IMG/VR virus record: IMGVR_UViG_3300008217_000038
Location: 1-32,027 of that record
Source of the DNA: a virus
DNA: 32,027 bases
Direction: 5' to 3' (one strand)
How positions within the stretch are numbered: the first letter of the stretch is position 1; each line of letters opens with the position of its first letter. This document shows, piece by piece, positions 17,654 to 24,455 of the stretch. The position numbers and the translations under genes were made by a program. The notes under the pieces are model-generated. The model searched no databases, was not told the DNA's origin, and worked only from the letters and a program-made list of their open reading frames with translations.

Positions 17654-18655
17654 CTATTTACCCCTTGTTATATAGTTAAAATCAAAAATTCTGTTCGCCC
17701 ATTTATTAAACGCGGCTTTAAAAGAACGGACATCTTCTTCTGTATTGAGTTGTTTTATATCATTTAGCATCAAAAACATTGAAGCGAGATGTATACGTAG
17801 TGGATGATTATAATCCGTTAGAACACTTAGCGCAAGTTTTGGACCCATATGTAAACTGCCTCGGCTATAAACCGAATTATAATCAACATCATTTTCCAGA
17901 AATTCTTTATGCTCGGAAACGTATTCATTTACTTCCGTCTGCATGTAAGACAAGGTAGGAAACGAAAACTCATCTCTCTCAATCTTCAGCAGTGGGCCTG
18001 TCGCACATAGCCAAGTAAAGAAAGACGCTATATCTTCTTTAAGTGCTTTTTTTGCTTCCTTGTTCACACGTATTTTCGGGGTGTTATGTTCCTCGCTACA
18101 TAATTGCCAGAGACCCTTGTTCTCGCGCTTGAATGTCAAAAAATAATCCTTGTGGCTTCCAGCATAATTTTGGGTGGGTTTTGTAAATTCGGGACGCGGT
18201 AGGTAATAACGGTTCACACGCATCCTACTAGCACCCAGACTTGGATCATATACATTGACGAAATGCTTCCCTATTTGTGTCCAGTTATCAAACTCAAGAC
18301 CAAGGGGGAGCCAGAAACGAAGAAAATTATATCTAGATGTATCATACCCTTCAGACACAGCCCCACGCACAGTAACAAATTCTGTCGAAGTCGCGTTTGC
18401 GAGTTGTCGCTCCCATACAATCGGGGGTCTCCTTAATGCCCTTCTGTGCCAATCAGACCCCCAACTGCTAGGGTTTCGTGGTAACACGTCATGCAACACA
18501 TATTTATCTGGCGAGCCTTTCTCCACACGTTCCCATTTTCGGCTTCTCCTACCGATAGGTCTTACATCTTCTTCGCGGGAATGAACGCCGCTCACAAGAA
18601 CACGTGTTTCGTCGTAACGCTTTTTTACATCTTCAAATGTATTTAAATCACCCAT
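17654..18655 (-). CDS. Hypothetical protein (333 aa), unrecognised
   Basis: No family is recognised. The product is basic, with tryptophan-rich stretches (SSWGSDWHRRALRRPPIVWERQ, in part) and a helical C-terminus. The ATG at 18655 has AAGGAT nine bases upstream and is preferred. An ATG at 18751 would add 32 residues and has a poor ribosome site. If the longer form is used, the palindrome at 18771 sits 20 bases before it. The gene carries copy B of the 24-base repeat. Confidence 0.6.
   Translation of the reverse strand: MGDLNTFEDVKKRYDETRVLVSGVHSREEDVRPIGRRSRKWERVEKGSPDKYVLHDVLPRNPSSWGSDWHRRALRRPPIVWERQLANATSTEFVTVRGAVSEGYDTSRYNFLRFWLPLGLEFDNWTQIGKHFVNVYDPSLGASRMRVNRYYLPRPEFTKPTQNYAGSHKDYFLTFKRENKGLWQLCSEEHNTPKIRVNKEAKKALKEDIASFFTWLCATGPLLKIERDEFSFPTLSYMQTEVNEYVSEHKEFLENDVDYNSVYSRGSLHMGPKLALSVLTDYNHPLRIHLASMFLMLNDIKQLNTEEDVRSFKAAFNKWANRIFDFNYITRGK
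18382..18405. repeat. 24-base exact repeat, copy B
   Basis: It is identical to 17479-17502, here read in another frame as part of LANATSTE. Confidence 0.85.
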
Positions 18656-18770
18656 TAGTTTATATCCTTTTCGGTTAAATTTCTTTCTAGCGTATACCCG
18701 ATCTAATCTGACACAGGCACATGAGTTATTTTTTCGATGGTTAAAGTCCATTTTTTTATCTTCAAATTTT

Positions 18771-18788
18771 GTTAGGGACGTCCCTAAC
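18771..18788. repeat. Palindrome family copy 3 (centre CG)
   Basis: A self-complementary 18-mer. It contains the stop codon of the 44-residue gene at 18784. Confidence 0.9.
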
Positions 18789-18918
18789 CATTTCTAACCT
18801 TATTGAAAGCATCTTTCACCTTTTGGACTTCCTGTTCTGAACACCCCTCCTGCCGCATACGGTCAAGGGTGGTTTCTAATACTTCCTCAAATAATCTTAA
18901 TGCTTCTTTGTATTCCAT
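18784..18918 (-). CDS. Small hypothetical protein (44 aa)
   Basis: This short gene has an ATG that overlaps the stop of the hydrolase gene (TAATG) and AGGAG seven bases upstream. The product is a charged, probably all-helical peptide beginning MEYKEALRLFEEVLETTL. Its TAG stop is formed by the first bases of the palindrome at 18771-18788. Coupling to the hydrolase gene is clear; the role is unknown. Confidence 0.65.
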   Translation of the reverse strand: MEYKEALRLFEEVLETTLDRMRQEGCSEQEVQKVKDAFNKVRNG

Positions 18919-19340
18919 TATCTTTCTCCTGTTTTATAAAACACGTGATCACCAATTCTGACGGTCACTTTCATTGTATGCCTCCACACTGGGGACACTT
19001 GGGTTGAATGGTAGAATGTAGCTCCCTCGGAAACATCGAGGGGGTAGAAACTGGTATCGGTTACAGCGGAGGCGATACGCAACGCCATCTCCCACGCATC
19101 CTTGTTCACGGGACGTTCGGGTTTACCATCACACCAGAATGAGAACTGACACATATTACGTCGAGGGTGGCCGGATGGGTACACCGGCCCCTCCATAACA
19201 ACTTTACACACGGTATCTGGATGGCGACGGGACTGGACACGGTTAATCACCACTTGAGCCACCGCCAATTGCCCTGCTGTCGGTTGGTTACGAGCCTCGA
19301 AATAAACAGCCATAGCCAAACAAGTTATTGCACTTAGCAT
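18918..19340 (-). CDS. Cell wall hydrolase, SleB type (candidate endolysin)
   Basis: The 140-residue product is a bare SleB/Hydrolase_2 domain. It has the YFEARN motif with the likely catalytic Glu15, then AVAQVVINRV, a CQFSFWCDG core and a closing ATFYH...VSPVW segment. Such enzymes cleave peptidoglycan, as lytic transglycosylases in the family. There is no clear signal peptide, so release would need a holin. Its ATG overlaps the stop of the VWA gene (TAATG) and has GAGGGAG upstream. Finding a lysis-type enzyme in the leftward early-type operon rather than with the late genes is unusual. Confidence 0.85.
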   Translation of the reverse strand: MLSAITCLAMAVYFEARNQPTAGQLAVAQVVINRVQSRRHPDTVCKVVMEGPVYPSGHPRRNMCQFSFWCDGKPERPVNKDAWEMALRIASAVTDTSFYPLDVSEGATFYHSTQVSPVWRHTMKVTVRIGDHVFYKTGER

Positions 19341-20557
19341 TACAACTCCCTCGAACTGACATGTATACAGGTACCAACGGTGGGTTTGGCTCCCTTGTTA
19401 TCAACAACAACCCACAAGACAGGACAATCCCATTCCCCCCATGAACCGCCGAGATACCCATCAGTTATAACAATTGCGGCCTGTGCCTTGATGTTGTTAT
19501 CGGTCATATGTTTGGGGACGCACTCGACATCGGTGCCGCCGCCGCCCTTTGGCTTGGTAGACTTTACAAATTGATCCAGTTGGTGTTGTTCGTATTTCTC
19601 ATCTGAACATACCACTGTGTCCCAATACAACATACGCACCCAATTAGGATGAACGGTATCGAACATTTGTTTAGCCTCGGTGAGAATGACAGCCTGTTCA
19701 CGTTGCCCGATGGAACCAGACATGTCGCCAGCAACGACAACACCCTCGACGCTTTCGGATATACCACTCGGCATAAATATATCGGCTGATAGGAAACGCC
19801 TGTTAGGTCGTCTGTAGGTGGAGTAGTCGTTGCCTGAACAAGTCATCGTAATAAATTCCCGCATGACTTCCCGCCAATCCACTTGCGGTTTAAGCAAATC
19901 TTTTAATTCACGATCTGCCCCTGTACCTAACTTGCCAGCGATCAACGCACCCTGCCGTATGGCTTCGTCGATATCCCGTCCAAGTTCCCGCTTCTCCTCT
20001 TCGGAAAGTTCCTTTGCGCTTTCCCAATCATGCTCATCGAAACCTTGTGGTAACGACTTTCCATTTGAACCATTACCTGTCCCGGAATTGTCGGGATGAT
20101 TATTGGAAGGAGTATCCTGCTTTAAGATGTCAAACACCTGTGCGCTATCCATCCCGCGAAACTGCTCATCCAAAAGACCTTCTTTTGGCATCACCGCAAA
20201 ACCATCCTTGTTATCATCGGTTATCTTTAGGTTAATGACGTAATCACAGGCCATGTTTGCAAGTTGCGGGTCTTCTTCGTACAGATGCCTCCACGTGGTA
20301 AGATGTTTGTAGAGTTTGTGGTAGCACTCATGAAGTGTAAGGAATCGTAATTCTGGGTCAGAAAGTTTATCGACAAATTCCCTACCGTACATCTCATCAC
20401 GTCCATTCGTACACGCGGTAGGTATGTCGTCACGTACACTCCGGTCTCCAATCATAAGTATGCCAGCCAAAGCCACATACTTTTCGTTACTCATAATAGA
20501 CACAACAGCTTTCGATAATCGCTGTTCAGTGGTGAGTGATTTACCTAATGTTAACAT
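19340..20557 (-). CDS. HExxH metallopeptidase-like / VWA domain protein (partner of MoxR ATPase)
   Basis: The 405-residue product has two parts. The N-terminal part resembles the DUF2201 putative metallopeptidase domain, with LHECYH (H76, E77, H80) and CDYVINLKI. The C-terminal part is a VWA-like domain with a complete MIDAS: DMSGS (D278, S280, S282), then GGGGTD (T342, D343) and ITDG. A Gly/Ser/Asn linker (about 150-170) lies between. Proteins of this kind work with MoxR AAA+ ATPases, and the ATPase gene is directly upstream. The ATG has GGAAGGAT upstream. A palindrome and a hairpin (20581-20601) lie in its leader. The substrate is unknown. Confidence 0.85.
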   Translation of the reverse strand: MLTLGKSLTTEQRLSKAVVSIMSNEKYVALAGILMIGDRSVRDDIPTACTNGRDEMYGREFVDKLSDPELRFLTLHECYHKLYKHLTTWRHLYEEDPQLANMACDYVINLKITDDNKDGFAVMPKEGLLDEQFRGMDSAQVFDILKQDTPSNNHPDNSGTGNGSNGKSLPQGFDEHDWESAKELSEEEKRELGRDIDEAIRQGALIAGKLGTGADRELKDLLKPQVDWREVMREFITMTCSGNDYSTYRRPNRRFLSADIFMPSGISESVEGVVVAGDMSGSIGQREQAVILTEAKQMFDTVHPNWVRMLYWDTVVCSDEKYEQHQLDQFVKSTKPKGGGGTDVECVPKHMTDNNIKAQAAIVITDGYLGGSWGEWDCPVLWVVVDNKGAKPTVGTCIHVSSREL

Positions 20558-20580
20558 TTGCTTTTATCCTTCCAGTTAAG

Positions 20581-20601
20581 GGGTGGAGCGATACCCCACC
20601 C
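20581..20601 (-). other. Leader hairpin before the VWA gene
   Basis: On the minus strand an eight-pair stem with one G-U pair and a five-base loop forms between the palindrome and the ribosome site. There is no T-run, so it is not a normal terminator. Confidence 0.4.
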
Positions 20602-20608
20602 TGATTTT

Positions 20609-20626
20609 GTTAGGGACATCCCTAAC
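20609..20626. repeat. Palindrome family copy 4 (centre CA)
   Basis: It lies between the MoxR gene and the VWA gene, sharing one base with the MoxR stop codon. Confidence 0.9.
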
Positions 20627-21720
20627 TATTTCTTATCCCCCGCAAACATATAGTTGTTTGCCATAGCCCAATCGGTGAATTTCTTATTGGTCATCACCAT
20701 AGACTGCTTGGAGTATTTGGGAGCGCGAACACCGTTGGCGAACATACCCTGCGCTTCCTTGTCGAGGCGCACCATGTATTCCATCCACGGGTTAACCCAC
20801 TCCTTGTCTAAACTTGCTAACGTGCGATACACAACCATACACACCGCGCTGGCACTGTCTGGCACCTTAGCGTTTTTCGGGTCTTTCTTGATACTTTCGA
20901 GTGACGGTAGCTGATCGGCTAACTTGACAAACGCCATCAAGTCCATCGCCCCGCGTTCCCCGATGGTTCCCATGAGCAGACCTGTCAGCGTTTGATCGTC
21001 AAAGTGTTCCCGCTGTTTGAGCCAATCACTTGCCGCTTCTGCGGAACGTGGTGTGAAGAACGCTGTCCTTTGTGCTTGTGGGTGGTAGATATAAGGGTTT
21101 TCGTCTGGGTCTTTGATATCCTCAAACGAGGCGAACAACTGTGGATTATCCTTGCACCACCCCAATAATGTATGGTCGATTTCATTGCTTATTCCCCATT
21201 CTATCCATTCAAGGTTGGTTGATTTCCGCATCTGCACAACGGCCATACGGTTACGGGCATGTGGTGGTAACAAGTCACCTACACCTTCGGAACCAAGGTT
21301 GGTCGTCGCAAAAATTATAGTGTCTGGGTGCAGTTTACTTGTGCCTATCTTTCTCTCCTGCATCAGTCCGGTGAGCGCAAGTTTTACGGAGGGGTTGGCT
21401 TTGCCATATTCATCAACCATGATAATAAGCGGCTTGCCTAAATGTACGCCAAGTTCCTCGTTGGTAGCGAAACGAACATAATCTTTACCATCCAAGTCTT
21501 TCAGCTTGGGTAACTGGATATCACCCAAATCTTTCGTCGTGCAGTCAAAGTAGCAGGGTACGTGGTTCGGTAAATCTTCTGCTAACATCTTTAGGATAGA
21601 AGACTTACCCGTGCCCATGTGCCCCTGCACCAAAATGGTGCGCTTGTTACCACCTGTACGTATGGCGGTGGCGATCTGGTCGATGTTTAGTGCGTACATC
21701 CGTATAGCTGAATTACTCAT
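20626..21720 (-). CDS. MoxR-type AAA+ ATPase
   Basis: The 364-residue product has Walker A GHMGTGKSS (residues 33-41), Walker B LIIMVDE (98-104), sensor-1-like IIFATTN and a following PPHARNRM segment, all in the order of MoxR/CobS-like AAA+ proteins. These hexameric ATPases act as chaperones that remodel or insert cofactors into partner proteins, with a VWA protein as adaptor. The next gene encodes such an adaptor. AAAGGAA precedes the ATG. A palindrome lies 26 bases upstream and another at its stop codon. Confidence 0.88.
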   Translation of the reverse strand: MSNSAIRMYALNIDQIATAIRTGGNKRTILVQGHMGTGKSSILKMLAEDLPNHVPCYFDCTTKDLGDIQLPKLKDLDGKDYVRFATNEELGVHLGKPLIIMVDEYGKANPSVKLALTGLMQERKIGTSKLHPDTIIFATTNLGSEGVGDLLPPHARNRMAVVQMRKSTNLEWIEWGISNEIDHTLLGWCKDNPQLFASFEDIKDPDENPYIYHPQAQRTAFFTPRSAEAASDWLKQREHFDDQTLTGLLMGTIGERGAMDLMAFVKLADQLPSLESIKKDPKNAKVPDSASAVCMVVYRTLASLDKEWVNPWMEYMVRLDKEAQGMFANGVRAPKYSKQSMVMTNKKFTDWAMANNYMFAGDKK

Positions 21721-21745
21721 AAGATTTTTTCCTTTTATGTTTTTT

Positions 21746-21764
21746 GTTAGGGACCATCCCTAAC
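21746..21764. repeat. Palindrome family copy 5 (centre CCA)
   Basis: The same arms surround a three-base centre. It lies between the small membrane gene and the MoxR gene. Confidence 0.9.
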
Positions 21765-21767
21765 AAA

Positions 21768-21944
21768 TTATTTCCAGTAACCGTAAGTTACTTCGTAAGG
21801 GATAAACAGACATTCGCCTGTTATCCAAGTTCCATTCGGGTAGTAGGTTTTCTCACCGCAACCGATGAGCCATTCCATAACAATAATAGTGATGAGGAGT
21901 ATTATTCCCCCCATCACAACCATTCCCAATAGACGCCCACCCAT
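21768..21944 (-). CDS. Small single-pass membrane protein (58 aa)
   Basis: The ATG at 21944 comes one base after the stop of the gene upstream, which suggests re-initiation. Residues about 5-27 (LLGMVVMGGIILLITIIVMEW) form one membrane helix. The rest is a short tail with two cysteines and several tyrosines. No family is recognised. It could be a holin-like or membrane-anchor partner of the MoxR-VWA genes or of the hydrolase; this is position only. Confidence 0.55.
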   Translation of the reverse strand: MGGRLLGMVVMGGIILLITIIVMEWLIGCGEKTYYPNGTWITGECLFIPYEVTYGYWK

Positions 21945-21945
21945 T

Positions 21946-22875
21946 TTATATATCCAAACTCGGTAAGGATTTAATAACATCGTCCATTGCTTTTTTCGTT
22001 ACGCCGCGCAGATAGTCGTCCTCACGCAGTGCGTCGGGAGTAACGCTGTACATGGCTTCCTCCAATTTAAGTCTTGCCGCCGACATCTGGCTGTCTCCCG
22101 TCACATTACACGTATCGAGTAAACCGATTATATCCACGACATTACTAACGATACTGTCCCGAAAGATTTTCTTGTTATCACTGTTCGTATAGTCGAGCCG
22201 TTCTGACATCTTGTTCAATGCGCTGTACAACCGCGACCATATATCATCCATCGCGTTTTTTATCTGGCGTGAATAATATTCTCCATAACCCCTAACGATT
22301 TCGGCTTTAGCCTCATTCCCGATGTCAATACGAAAATCTCCAGTTTCGGGGATCGGTATGTAAGTGAGATTGAAAGAGAATTTTCCCTTGAGGGTATCTA
22401 CGGTTGGGTATTCGTCACGGTAGAACAAGTTACCCAGCTTTGCCTCGGCCTTGCTGATTTCCCAATTGTAGGAGTTTAAAAAAGCCTCGACGGTTTTATA
22501 CCATTCGTTCTCCATCTCGGTCATCTGCTTGTGGTAGTTGAAATATTGTTTCGTGGGCAGGAGGCGCATCCCTATATCGCTCCACGGCATTGTCATAGCG
22601 TAGTGCATGTTGCGGATGTTACCCGTCATTTTGTGTACCGCATCAAGTTCGGGACAATCTCCGAGAAGTTTCTTGTGGACGTTTGCGACACCGGAAGCGG
22701 CGTTGTTGTTTGCTGTAACTTCTTTTGATGCCTTGCGGTCCTTTTTGCGGCCCCCCCACTGACTGATGGATAATTCCGAGAGACAGGCTGATGACGCGAT
22801 AGAGGGTGCGGCTGTTTCGGGTTCAAATTTTGTTAGGGACTTCCCTAACATTTCTTCGTTCAATTGCGTATTCAT
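21946..22875 (-). CDS. Possible DUF3150-like protein associated with MoxR-VWA
   Basis: The product is largely helical with about 309 residues and no catalytic motif. In size, composition and position beside MoxR and VWA genes it resembles DUF3150 proteins, which accompany such pairs in phages and mobile elements; this is tentative. The ATG at 22875 has AGGAG eight bases upstream. An in-frame ATG at 22938 also has GAGGAG and would add 21 residues, so two starts are possible. A copy of the palindrome lies inside the coding region and encodes LGKSLT (residues 10-15). A consensus promoter lies about 35-65 bases upstream of the longer form. Confidence 0.6.
   Translation of the reverse strand: MNTQLNEEMLGKSLTKFEPETAAPSIASSACLSELSISQWGGRKKDRKASKEVTANNNAASGVANVHKKLLGDCPELDAVHKMTGNIRNMHYAMTMPWSDIGMRLLPTKQYFNYHKQMTEMENEWYKTVEAFLNSYNWEISKAEAKLGNLFYRDEYPTVDTLKGKFSFNLTYIPIPETGDFRIDIGNEAKAEIVRGYGEYYSRQIKNAMDDIWSRLYSALNKMSERLDYTNSDNKKIFRDSIVSNVVDIIGLLDTCNVTGDSQMSAARLKLEEAMYSVTPDALREDDYLRGVTKKAMDDVIKSLPSLDI
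22832..22849. repeat. Palindrome family copy 6 (centre CT), inside a gene
   Basis: The same arms as the other copies, but located in the coding sequence near the N-terminus of the DUF3150-like gene. Confidence 0.88.
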
Positions 22876-22972
22876 TTCTTTCTCCTTTTGTTTTAGGTTG
22901 TGGTTTGTACGCGGTGCTGAAGAATTTTCGTAGGACATTTATTTCTCCTCTAAACAATTTATATTATACACA

Positions 22973-23001
22973 AGTATAGCATATATATCAGTTAATGTCA
23001 A
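22973..23001 (-). promoter_or_regulatory. Sigma-70 promoter for the DUF3150-MoxR-VWA unit
   Basis: On the minus strand there is TTGACA, exactly 17 bases, then TATACT. This is close to the bacterial consensus. It faces the DUF3150-like gene, 35 bases from the ATG at 22938. A TGTGTATAAT box, shared with two other leaders, follows directly. Confidence 0.75.
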
Positions 23002-23048
23002 GTTTTGTGAAAACGTGTTGTATTATACGTATACATGTTAAAACGTAT

Positions 23049-23126
23049 AATGTTCTGTAATGTTCTGTAATGTTCTGTAGTCGGGGTCTGTAACCCATTG
23101 AAAAATATAGAATGTTCTAATGTTCT
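23049..23126 (+). repeat. AATGTTCT iterons, left group
   Basis: Three perfect tandem copies of AATGTTCTGT occupy 23049-23078 with a 10-base period. Two more AATGTTCT units are back to back at 23111-23126. Confidence 0.9.
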
Positions 23127-23167
23127 TTTTTTTCCGATTTTGGAGAGTGATATTTGGGTGAAGTTTT

Positions 23168-23185
23168 GTTAGGGACGTCCCTAAC
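23168..23185. repeat. Palindrome family copy 7 (centre CG)
   Basis: A self-complementary 18-mer between the left iterons and the AT-rich core. Confidence 0.9.
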
Positions 23186-23425
23186 ACTCCGCGTCCAAGG
23201 GGGTCGAAAATATCGCTTTATAATTTTTTAAAAAAAGAACATTACATACTATATAATAAATACATATAAATTGATAAGTTTTGATAAGCACTTCTCCACA
23301 GAATTGCATACAAGCTGACACGAATTGCTACAAAAACATAATGTTCTCTCGTTACAGAACATTACGGAACATTACCCCCCAAAACCGGAACATTCCTTAT
23401 TTATCAATAACTTAACACAGAACAT

Positions 23426-23484
23426 TGGCTCACCGCTCATGGAGAAACTGGTTTCAAAAATTGTTAGGGACATCCCTAACAAAA
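23426..23484. repeat. 59-base direct repeat, copy 1
   Basis: It matches 23627-23685 at all positions except the two central bases of the enclosed palindrome (23463-23480, centre CA). It includes one 30-base bipartite element at 23427-23456. Confidence 0.9.
23463..23480. repeat. Palindrome family copy 8 (centre CA)
   Basis: Part of the 59-base repeat copy 1. Confidence 0.9.
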
Positions 23485-23626
23485 TATCAGGAAGCTGTTT
23501 GTATCATCACTACAGGTACATAGAACATTGCTATGGGTACACAGTGCACCGGTAATACTGCTGTAGGGTATACACTATAACTTGTTATGACATGAAGTTT
23601 ATGGTCGCCACATTTCAGGTACTTAA

Positions 23627-23685
23627 TGGCTCACCGCTCATGGAGAAACTGGTTTCAAAAATTGTTAGGGATGTCCCTAACAAAA
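23627..23685. repeat. 59-base direct repeat, copy 2
   Basis: It lies 201 bases after copy 1. It includes a 30-base bipartite element at 23628-23657 and a palindrome with centre TG. Confidence 0.9.
23664..23681. repeat. Palindrome family copy 9 (centre TG)
   Basis: Part of the 59-base repeat copy 2. Its centre is the reverse complement of that in copy 8. Confidence 0.9.
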
Positions 23686-23692
23686 ATTAGGC

Positions 23693-23720
23693 AAAAAAAA
23701 GCCACCCCCGAAGGGGTGGC
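23693..23720 (-). terminator. Rho-independent terminator with UUCG loop
   Basis: On the minus strand GCCACCCC and GGGGTGGC pair around TTCG, followed by eight T. It ends the unit of the gene at 23738. Confidence 0.9.
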
Positions 23721-23737
23721 CAGTTGGGGGTAACAAG

Positions 23738-24289
23738 TTATTTTTTGTCGATTGTTTTGGCAATCTCTTTTAGGTCTTCGATAATTGGGGTAGCCTCAAA
23801 GTGTGGGTCTTCCCAGTTTTGGATTTTAGTGATAGCAACATTCAAACTTGCTAAAACTTGTTCCGCTGCAGTTTTTCTGGGTGCCACATAACCCTCCGCT
23901 GCCTCAGCCTCTTTTTTCTCAGCCTTGAGCAGAATTTTTCGGCTGTCGCTGATCTTCGCGCCGATAGCCTTTTGGGCATTGCTTCGGACAAGTTTGTCAT
24001 TCTCCGACAGTCCCTTGTTACTTTCTAGGGCAACAAGTTTCTGCTCCCGTACTTTTAGTTGCTGGGTTGCCATTGTTCGGAGATATGCCCAAAGTTCTGG
24101 AGTGCAAGTTGAACCATTAGGGTTCTTAGTATGTGGACTGAGAAACGTATTTGCCGTCCACCCTTCTTTTTTAGCCAATTTTCCCCACAACCCGCGTTCC
24201 TTTTTTACACCGGCCTCTTTGTTCCACAATTTAAGGGTGGCTGTTTCCATTTGCTCGGAAACGGGAGCATTTCTTGTAGATGTGTTCAT
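23738..24289 (-). CDS. Hypothetical lysine-rich protein, paralogue A (183 aa)
   Basis: An unrecognised, basic, helical protein. The segment QKAIGAKISDSRK (residues 106-118), preceded by a long charged helix, matches QQAIGARVSDFKK in the gene at 25292-25819, so the two are paralogues. The ATG at 24289 has AAAGGAAG upstream; an upstream in-frame codon lies inside a palindrome and is rejected. It has its own leader with a conserved promoter box and hairpin and its own terminator, so it is a single-gene unit. DNA binding is inferred from charge and from its place beside the iteron region. Confidence 0.65.
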   Translation of the reverse strand: MNTSTRNAPVSEQMETATLKLWNKEAGVKKERGLWGKLAKKEGWTANTFLSPHTKNPNGSTCTPELWAYLRTMATQQLKVREQKLVALESNKGLSENDKLVRSNAQKAIGAKISDSRKILLKAEKKEAEAAEGYVAPRKTAAEQVLASLNVAITKIQNWEDPHFEATPIIEDLKEIAKTIDKK

Positions 24290-24308
24290 AACACTTCCTT
24301 TGGTTTTT

Positions 24309-24327
24309 GTTAGGGACAATCCCTAAC
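24309..24327. repeat. Palindrome family copy 10 (centre CAA)
   Basis: It lies 20 bases upstream of the paralogue A start, in the leader. Confidence 0.9.
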
Positions 24328-24370
24328 AAGTTTACATCAACCCTCACGCTTTGTTTTGCGCCGTGTTGAT

Positions 24371-24423
24371 GATGTACATTATACACATATTCCTTGTAAT
24401 TAAAAGGGATAGTATGACAAGTT
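24371..24423 (-). promoter_or_regulatory. Conserved promoter box of paralogue A
   Basis: On the minus strand TGTGTATAATGTACA contains a TATAAT at 24378-24383. Upstream lie CTATCCC and TTGTCA. About 43 of 53 bases match the box before paralogue B. No canonical -35 lies 17 bases from TATAAT, so a phage activator may be involved. Confidence 0.55.
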
Positions 24424-24455
24424 ATGATAAGTTTAAATAAAGTTTGGTATATTTT

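Larger units (their letters stand above)
23236..23529 (-). repeat. AGAACATT iterons, right group (opposite orientation)
   Basis: AGAACATT occurs at 23236, 23356, 23419 and 23522, and the variant GGAACATT at 23366 and 23387. The units at 23354-23373 again have a 10-base period. One AATGTTCT at 23340 forms an inverted pair with the copy at 23356. Confidence 0.88.
22876..23737. other. Long non-coding region with promoter, iterons and repeats (candidate replication origin)
   Basis: There are about 860 bases without a credible gene (about 800 if the longer start at 22938 is used). In order it holds a sigma-70 promoter, an inverted repeat (ATTATACG / CGTATAAT), tandem AATGTTCTGT iterons, a palindrome, an AT-rich core (about 23216-23280), opposed ACAGAACATT iterons, two copies of a 59-base repeat and a terminator. 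The one plus-strand reading frame crossing it runs through the repeats and is rejected. Confidence 0.7.

Noticed and set aside
23446-23460. tRNA T-arm-like sequence (GGTTTCAAA)
   Set aside because: No acceptor or anticodon arms can be formed around any of the copies.
23325-23555. Plus-strand reading frame of 76 codons in the iteron region
   Set aside because: It is opposite to all neighbours, made of iterons and palindrome, and lacks a ribosome site.
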